Of a stretch of 39,283 nucleotides of DNA, positions 35,820 to 39,283 are shown piece after piece (within the stretch, counting starts at the first letter, position 1; every line of letters begins with the position of its first letter). The DNA comes from Actinomycetota bacterium. GTDB lineage: Bacteria > Actinomycetota > Acidimicrobiia > Acidimicrobiales > Acidimicrobiaceae. A program made the position numbers and the translations under genes. The notes beneath the pieces are model-generated. The model saw only the letters and a program-made list of their open reading frames with translations. It searched no databases and was not told the origin of the DNA. Location: NCBI GenBank assembly GCA_027320695.1, contig DAHVKW010000004.1:1-39283 (forward strand). The letters are read 5' to 3'.

Positions 35820-38786
35820 ATGAGGATTCCAGCTGATTTGCCACCACAGAGAAGACGAGTGTCCAAACGACAGTTACTTTTCTTCGTCTCGGTAATAATT
35901 TTCATCATAATTGTGCTGTCTCTTCGGAGCATCGCAGTTTTCTATACCGATTTTCTGTGGTTTTCAAGCGTCCATTTCACAGAAGTTTGGAAGGGAGTGC
36001 TGCTTGACAAGATCGGTCTGGCGGTCGTATTCGATCTGGTCTTTTTTATTCTTGCGTTCGTCAATCTGACAGTTGCTTCGAAACTGAGCCCGCCATTGTC
36101 GGCGCTCGGGCCAGGGGAAGATGAATTAGTTATCCGTTTTCGCTCGACTACCAATAGGTTCCCGCGACTCACGCGCATAGTTGTCTCGGCTGTCCTCGCG
36201 ATCATTGTGGGTACACCAGCATCAGGCCAGTGGAAAAACTGGATCCTCTATTCGAATTCGGTACCTTTTGGCTGGACAGATCCTCAGTTCCACAAAGATG
36301 CCTCCTTTTATGTATTTAGACTGCCGTTTTTGTCGTACCTGGTTTCGTGGGGTTTCCTGGCGCTAATTGTTGTGTTCGTGATGATAGCTGTCGTGAATTA
36401 TTTCAATGGCGGGATTCGGCTGCAAGGCCAAGGATCAAGAGTGAGCCCGGCCGTGAAGGCCCATCTTTCCTTCATTCTGGCTCTGATAGCTCTAGTCAAG
36501 GCGGTTGGCTATTACCTTCAAAGATTCAAACTGGATAATGCCACAGATGCGTACGTGAATGGCGCCGGCTATACCGATATCCACGCCGTGATACCAGCTC
36601 TTACGCTTCTTCTCTTTATTTCAGTTGTTTCAGCAATAATCCTCCTTGTAAATATCCGGCGCCAGGGGTGGGTCCTTCCGGTGGTTGCGGTCGGCCTTTG
36701 GGGGCTTATTTCCATCCTCCTCGGCGGGATATACCCGGCGATCGTTCAGAAATTTGTAGTCCAGCCTTCTCAAGTCTCCAAGGAAACGCCGTACATCGAG
36801 CGAAACATTTCGGCGACACGGTATGCAATGGGAATCAATAACATTGCCCAAGAGCCTTTCGATTACAGCAGTACGATAACCGGCTCGACATTGGTGACCG
36901 ATGCGCCAACTTTGGCCGCTGCAAGATTATGGGACCCGTTAACACCAGTCCAGACTTTCAATAAGCTTCAAGATATTCGTTCTTACTACCAGTTCAATGG
37001 CTTGGCGGTGGATCGTTACGTTATGAATGGAGTGCAGACTCCAGTTATCGTCGGTGTCAGACAAATCAATGCTGCAGACCTACCAGCACAGTCGTGGATC
37101 AATCTGCACCTTCAATATACGCACGGTTACGGCGCTGTTCTGGCTGCGGCGAATTCCGCATCTGCCAACGGCAATCCGGCATTTCTGATCAAGGACTTGC
37201 CTCCCGTATCTACTGGCGGCGCCCCACAGATTTCCGAGCCGCAGGTCTACTACGGAACCAACAATCCCGGCTATGTAATTGCCAACACCAAGCAGCCTGA
37301 AATTGACTACCAAACGAACTCGGGCTCGTCTGTTGAAACTCATTACAAAGGGAACGGGGGGGTTCAGCTTTCGTCGTTCGTTCGTCGCGCCGCATTCGCG
37401 CTGAGATTTGGCGACATCAATCCATTGATTTCTGGGCTGATTACCCCCAATTCGCGTTTCATGTTTAATCGTGATATAGCTTTGAGAGTCAAAAAGGCTG
37501 CTCCTTTCCTCAGCTACGATTCGCAGCCATATCCAGTTATCTACAATGGGCAGATTTATTGGGTTATAGACGCGTACACCACCACATCGCATTTCCCCTA
37601 TGCCCAGGCAGCCAATACATCGAGCCTCAGTGCATCTTCAGGCTTGAATTCGCAGTTCAACTACTTCCGGAATTCGGTAAAAGTTGTTATCAACGCCTAT
37701 TCGGGTTCAATGAAATTCTATGTAGTTGATCAGTCTGACCCGATTATCAAAGTTTACGAAAAGGCATTTCCAAATATATTTACTCCGGTTTCCCAGGCGC
37801 CTTCTGGGCTGGTTGCCCACTTCCGCTACCCAGTGGACGGATTCACCGTTCAGGCAACGATGTACGGGCGATACCACATTACCGATCCGACCGGGTTCTA
37901 CAATGCCGGAGATGCCTGGGCTTTAGCTCAAGATCCAGGTAGTTCGCCGAGCCAGACGCTTTCTCAGACGCAAACGACAAACGCTCAGGGGCTGGTACTT
38001 CCAGCCACTCAGCCCGCACGAATGAGGCCCTCTTACCAGCTGTTGCGATTGCCAGGACAGGCTGGTTTGAGTTTCGTGCTCACAGAACCGTTCGTGCCAG
38101 TCTCCACGAACAATCAGCTTCAAACACTTTCTGGGTTTCTATCTGCCGGCTCTGATCCCGGGTCGTATGGAAAGTTGACAGCGTATATCTCTCCTCGGGC
38201 TCAGCAGGTTGACGGGCCGCTGCTTGTGAATGCCGCGATAGCTGCTTCTCCAAGCATTTCGCAGGCAATCTCGCTGCTTGATCAGCATGGGTCACAGGTT
38301 GCCTTTGGCGAAATGCTAATGGTTCCGGTGCATAAGGCTTTGCTATACATCAGACCTCTATATGTGCAGTCAGCCCAAAACCCTCTGCCTGAACTGAAAC
38401 AGGTGATTGTGGTGTATGGTACGCAGGCGGCAATGGAGCCAACGCTGTCAGCTGCTTTGAACGATATTTTCAGAGTGACTGTTTCGGGCACCTACGGTTT
38501 GAATCAACAGGCTCCGTCGCCCTCAGCCAAGGGAGGAGCCAATGGGTCAACCTCCACAATCGCATCCTTGCTTAGCCAGGCGCAGACACTGTATAACCAG
38601 GCTCAGGCGGACCTGAAAGCTGGCAATCTTGGCCAGTACCAGTCCGCAGTCAATGAGATGGCGTCTCTGATTGCCAAGGCACAAGCTCTTGCAAATGGAG
38701 CACCTGCGACTGGTGCAACTTCCACAACTGGCGGTGCTGGATCCACCACAACTACGACTGTGCCAGCAGGTGCTGGAGCAGCTTAA
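35820..38786 (+). CDS. UPF0182 large membrane protein
   Basis: A 988-residue UPF0182 protein (Rv3193c-like, 992 residues). About seven N-terminal membrane spans occupy residues 20-310, beginning KRQLLFFVSVIIFIIIV. A large outside domain follows, with family segments such as IERNISATRYAMGI, LWDPLTPVQTFNKLQDIRSYY and WINLHLQYTHGYGAVLA. The extracellular C-terminus is low in complexity, with Gln/Ala then Thr/Gly/Ala runs. The start ATG 35820 has no clear ribosome site and lies ten bases after the DivIVA-type gene, so translation may be coupled. The family's molecular role is not established. In mycobacteria it is also near the S16 protease gene. Confidence 0.95.
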   Translation: MRIPADLPPQRRRVSKRQLLFFVSVIIFIIIVLSLRSIAVFYTDFLWFSSVHFTEVWKGVLLDKIGLAVVFDLVFFILAFVNLTVASKLSPPLSALGPGEDELVIRFRSTTNRFPRLTRIVVSAVLAIIVGTPASGQWKNWILYSNSVPFGWTDPQFHKDASFYVFRLPFLSYLVSWGFLALIVVFVMIAVVNYFNGGIRLQGQGSRVSPAVKAHLSFILALIALVKAVGYYLQRFKLDNATDAYVNGAGYTDIHAVIPALTLLLFISVVSAIILLVNIRRQGWVLPVVAVGLWGLISILLGGIYPAIVQKFVVQPSQVSKETPYIERNISATRYAMGINNIAQEPFDYSSTITGSTLVTDAPTLAAARLWDPLTPVQTFNKLQDIRSYYQFNGLAVDRYVMNGVQTPVIVGVRQINAADLPAQSWINLHLQYTHGYGAVLAAANSASANGNPAFLIKDLPPVSTGGAPQISEPQVYYGTNNPGYVIANTKQPEIDYQTNSGSSVETHYKGNGGVQLSSFVRRAAFALRFGDINPLISGLITPNSRFMFNRDIALRVKKAAPFLSYDSQPYPVIYNGQIYWVIDAYTTTSHFPYAQAANTSSLSASSGLNSQFNYFRNSVKVVINAYSGSMKFYVVDQSDPIIKVYEKAFPNIFTPVSQAPSGLVAHFRYPVDGFTVQATMYGRYHITDPTGFYNAGDAWALAQDPGSSPSQTLSQTQTTNAQGLVLPATQPARMRPSYQLLRLPGQAGLSFVLTEPFVPVSTNNQLQTLSGFLSAGSDPGSYGKLTAYISPRAQQVDGPLLVNAAIAASPSISQAISLLDQHGSQVAFGEMLMVPVHKALLYIRPLYVQSAQNPLPELKQVIVVYGTQAAMEPTLSAALNDIFRVTVSGTYGLNQQAPSPSAKGGANGSTSTIASLLSQAQTLYNQAQADLKAGNLGQYQSAVNEMASLIAKAQALANGAPATGATSTTGGAGSTTTTTVPAGAGAA

Positions 38787-38842
38787 TTAGTTAAAAATGG
38801 TCTGATCTAAAAGTTGGATCAACTAAGGTAATTAGCTGTCAT

Positions 38843-38919
<77 letters not shown>

Positions 38920-38936
38920 GGATATATGCAGGTCAG

Positions 38937-38967
38937 AGCCAGTCTTTCGAGGCTGGTTTTCTGTTTC
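38937..38967 (+). terminator. Terminator after the tRNA gene
   Basis: A 7-bp stem (CCAGTCT/AGGCTGG, one T-G pair) with a TTCG tetraloop, followed by TTTTCTGTTTCT. It begins about 20 bases after the tRNA CCA. Confidence 0.85.
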
Positions 38968-38976
38968 TCAAATAGC

Positions 38977-38998
38977 CATCCCTACATTCATCCCTACA
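38977..38998. repeat. Short direct repeat before the integrase, candidate arm-type site
   Basis: CATCCCTACA occurs twice with a 12-base period (38977-38986 and 38989-38998), 19 bp before the integrase ATG. Short tandem sites of this type next to tyrosine-integrase genes often bind the integrase's N-terminal arm domain. Confidence 0.4.
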
Positions 38999-39017
38999 AT
39001 GGTGTATGATTGTTTTT

Positions 39018-39179
39018 ATGAAGGGAACCAAGCGCAAGCGGCGTGAAGGAGTCTGGGAGTTGCGGGTTTACGTGGGACGTGATCCAGGCACAGGGACGCC
39101 ACGCCAGATATCGAAGACCTTTTACGGCCCTTCGGATCTGAGCGGGGTGTTCCATCTCAGTCAACCACGATGGAGTTGA
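39018..39179 (+). pseudogene. int: Truncated tyrosine integrase, N-terminal fragment
   Basis: ATG 39018 opens a frame of 53 residues beginning MKGTKRKRREGVWELRVYVG and continuing through the pattern TPRQISKTFYG, after which it reads into other sequence and stops. This is the arm-binding/AP2-like N-terminus of phage and island tyrosine recombinases. A complete enzyme would have about 400 residues, so the gene is cut. The cut coincides with the end of an ISL3-type transposase reading the other way. The location next to initiator tRNA-Met fits an integrated element. The rest of the gene may lie beyond the insertion, outside the window. Confidence 0.7.
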
Positions 39180-39283
39180 GCACCCTCCAGTTGGGTTTGC
39201 CAGCATAGAGCAACACGCGTATTCGGTAGTTCTCGAAGTTTCTGAACCCAAAGCCGATGCGCTTGATCCTCTTTATCAGATTG
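39140..39283 (-). mobile_element. End of an ISL3-type insertion sequence
   Basis: The transposase end and the break in the integrase frame place one IS boundary near 39140. The stretch GGGGTGTTCCATCTC just outside the transposase stop could include the terminal inverted repeat. The other end is not in the window, so neither the inverted repeat nor the target duplication can be confirmed. Confidence 0.55.
39157..39282 (-). CDS. ISL3-family transposase, C-terminal part
   Basis: A reading frame enters from the right edge and ends at TGA 39159-39157, 41 codons. It reads NLIKRIKRIGFGFRNFENY, then RIRVLLYAGKPNW, close to the C-terminus of ISL3-family DDE transposases. Only the 3' end is within the window. 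The gene body and other IS end are to the right. Confidence 0.75.
   Translation of the reverse strand, partial: NLIKRIKRIGFGFRNFENYRIRVLLYAGKPNWRVLNSIVVD

Noticed and set aside
37080-37592. 170-residue minus-strand frame opposite UPF0182
   Set aside because: It is antisense to a conserved protein and has no start signal or recognisable domain.

Overview
This 39 kb window comes from a chromosome of moderate G+C content. Several things point to an actinobacterium: two WhiB iron-sulfur regulators, an UPF0182 membrane protein next to a PDZ/Lon-type (S16) protease, a DUF2342 protein, and a sucCD-purNH-(AAA ATPase)-(VWA protein) gene order that I recall from Mycobacterium tuberculosis (Rv0951-Rv0959). 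An MreB-like gene, a HyfB-type membrane subunit and the modest G+C suggest the class Acidimicrobiia. That placement is inference; no 16S rRNA gene is present.

Layout. 1-2.3 kb (minus): a HyfB/NuoL-like proton-channel subunit behind an ArsR regulator without cysteines. It is the edge of a probable group 4 hydrogenase or Mrp-like complex that continues off the left end. 2.4-4.6 kb: a D-2-hydroxyacid dehydrogenase convergent with a LacI-type regulator whose natural start seems to be an ATC codon. 4.8-8.5 kb (minus): nitrogen control, with glnD and two PII genes. 8.9-17.8 kb (plus): central metabolism, with a B12-binding methylmalonyl-CoA mutase subunit, sucCD, purN-purH-folD-metF, icd and mdh. 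18-22 kb: a sterol-carrier (SCP2) protein, then an AAA ATPase/VWA pair resembling magnesium-chelatase or MoxR systems. 22.1-25.3 kb: the ammonium transporter amtB and two WhiB genes flanking a glutamate formimidoyltransferase. 25.7-27.4 kb: a PIG-V-like mannosyltransferase and a small unknown gene. 27.4-38.8 kb: an envelope and cell-shape region with a DUF2342 protein lacking its HExxH motif, an HtrA-like protein lacking its catalytic His and Ser, MoaE, a small membrane protein, a divergent MreB-like actin, a HEAT-repeat protein, an intact PDZ-Lon protease, a DivIVA protein whose C-terminus resembles phage Mu F-type head-morphogenesis domains, and UPF0182. 38.8-39.3 kb: initiator tRNA-Met, then the start of an integrase gene cut off by an ISL3-type transposase, which marks the edge of a mobile element.

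How the genes fit together. SucCD, Icd and Mdh are TCA enzymes, and the B12 protein would feed succinyl-CoA to SucCD. FolD and MetF interconvert folate one-carbon units, PurN and PurH consume 10-formyl-THF, and the formimidoyltransferase also works on folate. GlnD, the two PII proteins and AmtB form an ammonium-sensing set, but amtB is separated from glnD-PII by about 14 kb.

The most unusual items are the DivIVA/MuF-like fusion, the two neighbouring apparent pseudoproteases, the MreB-like protein with altered nucleotide-binding residues, and the ATC-initiated LacI regulator. No CRISPR array or rRNA was seen.
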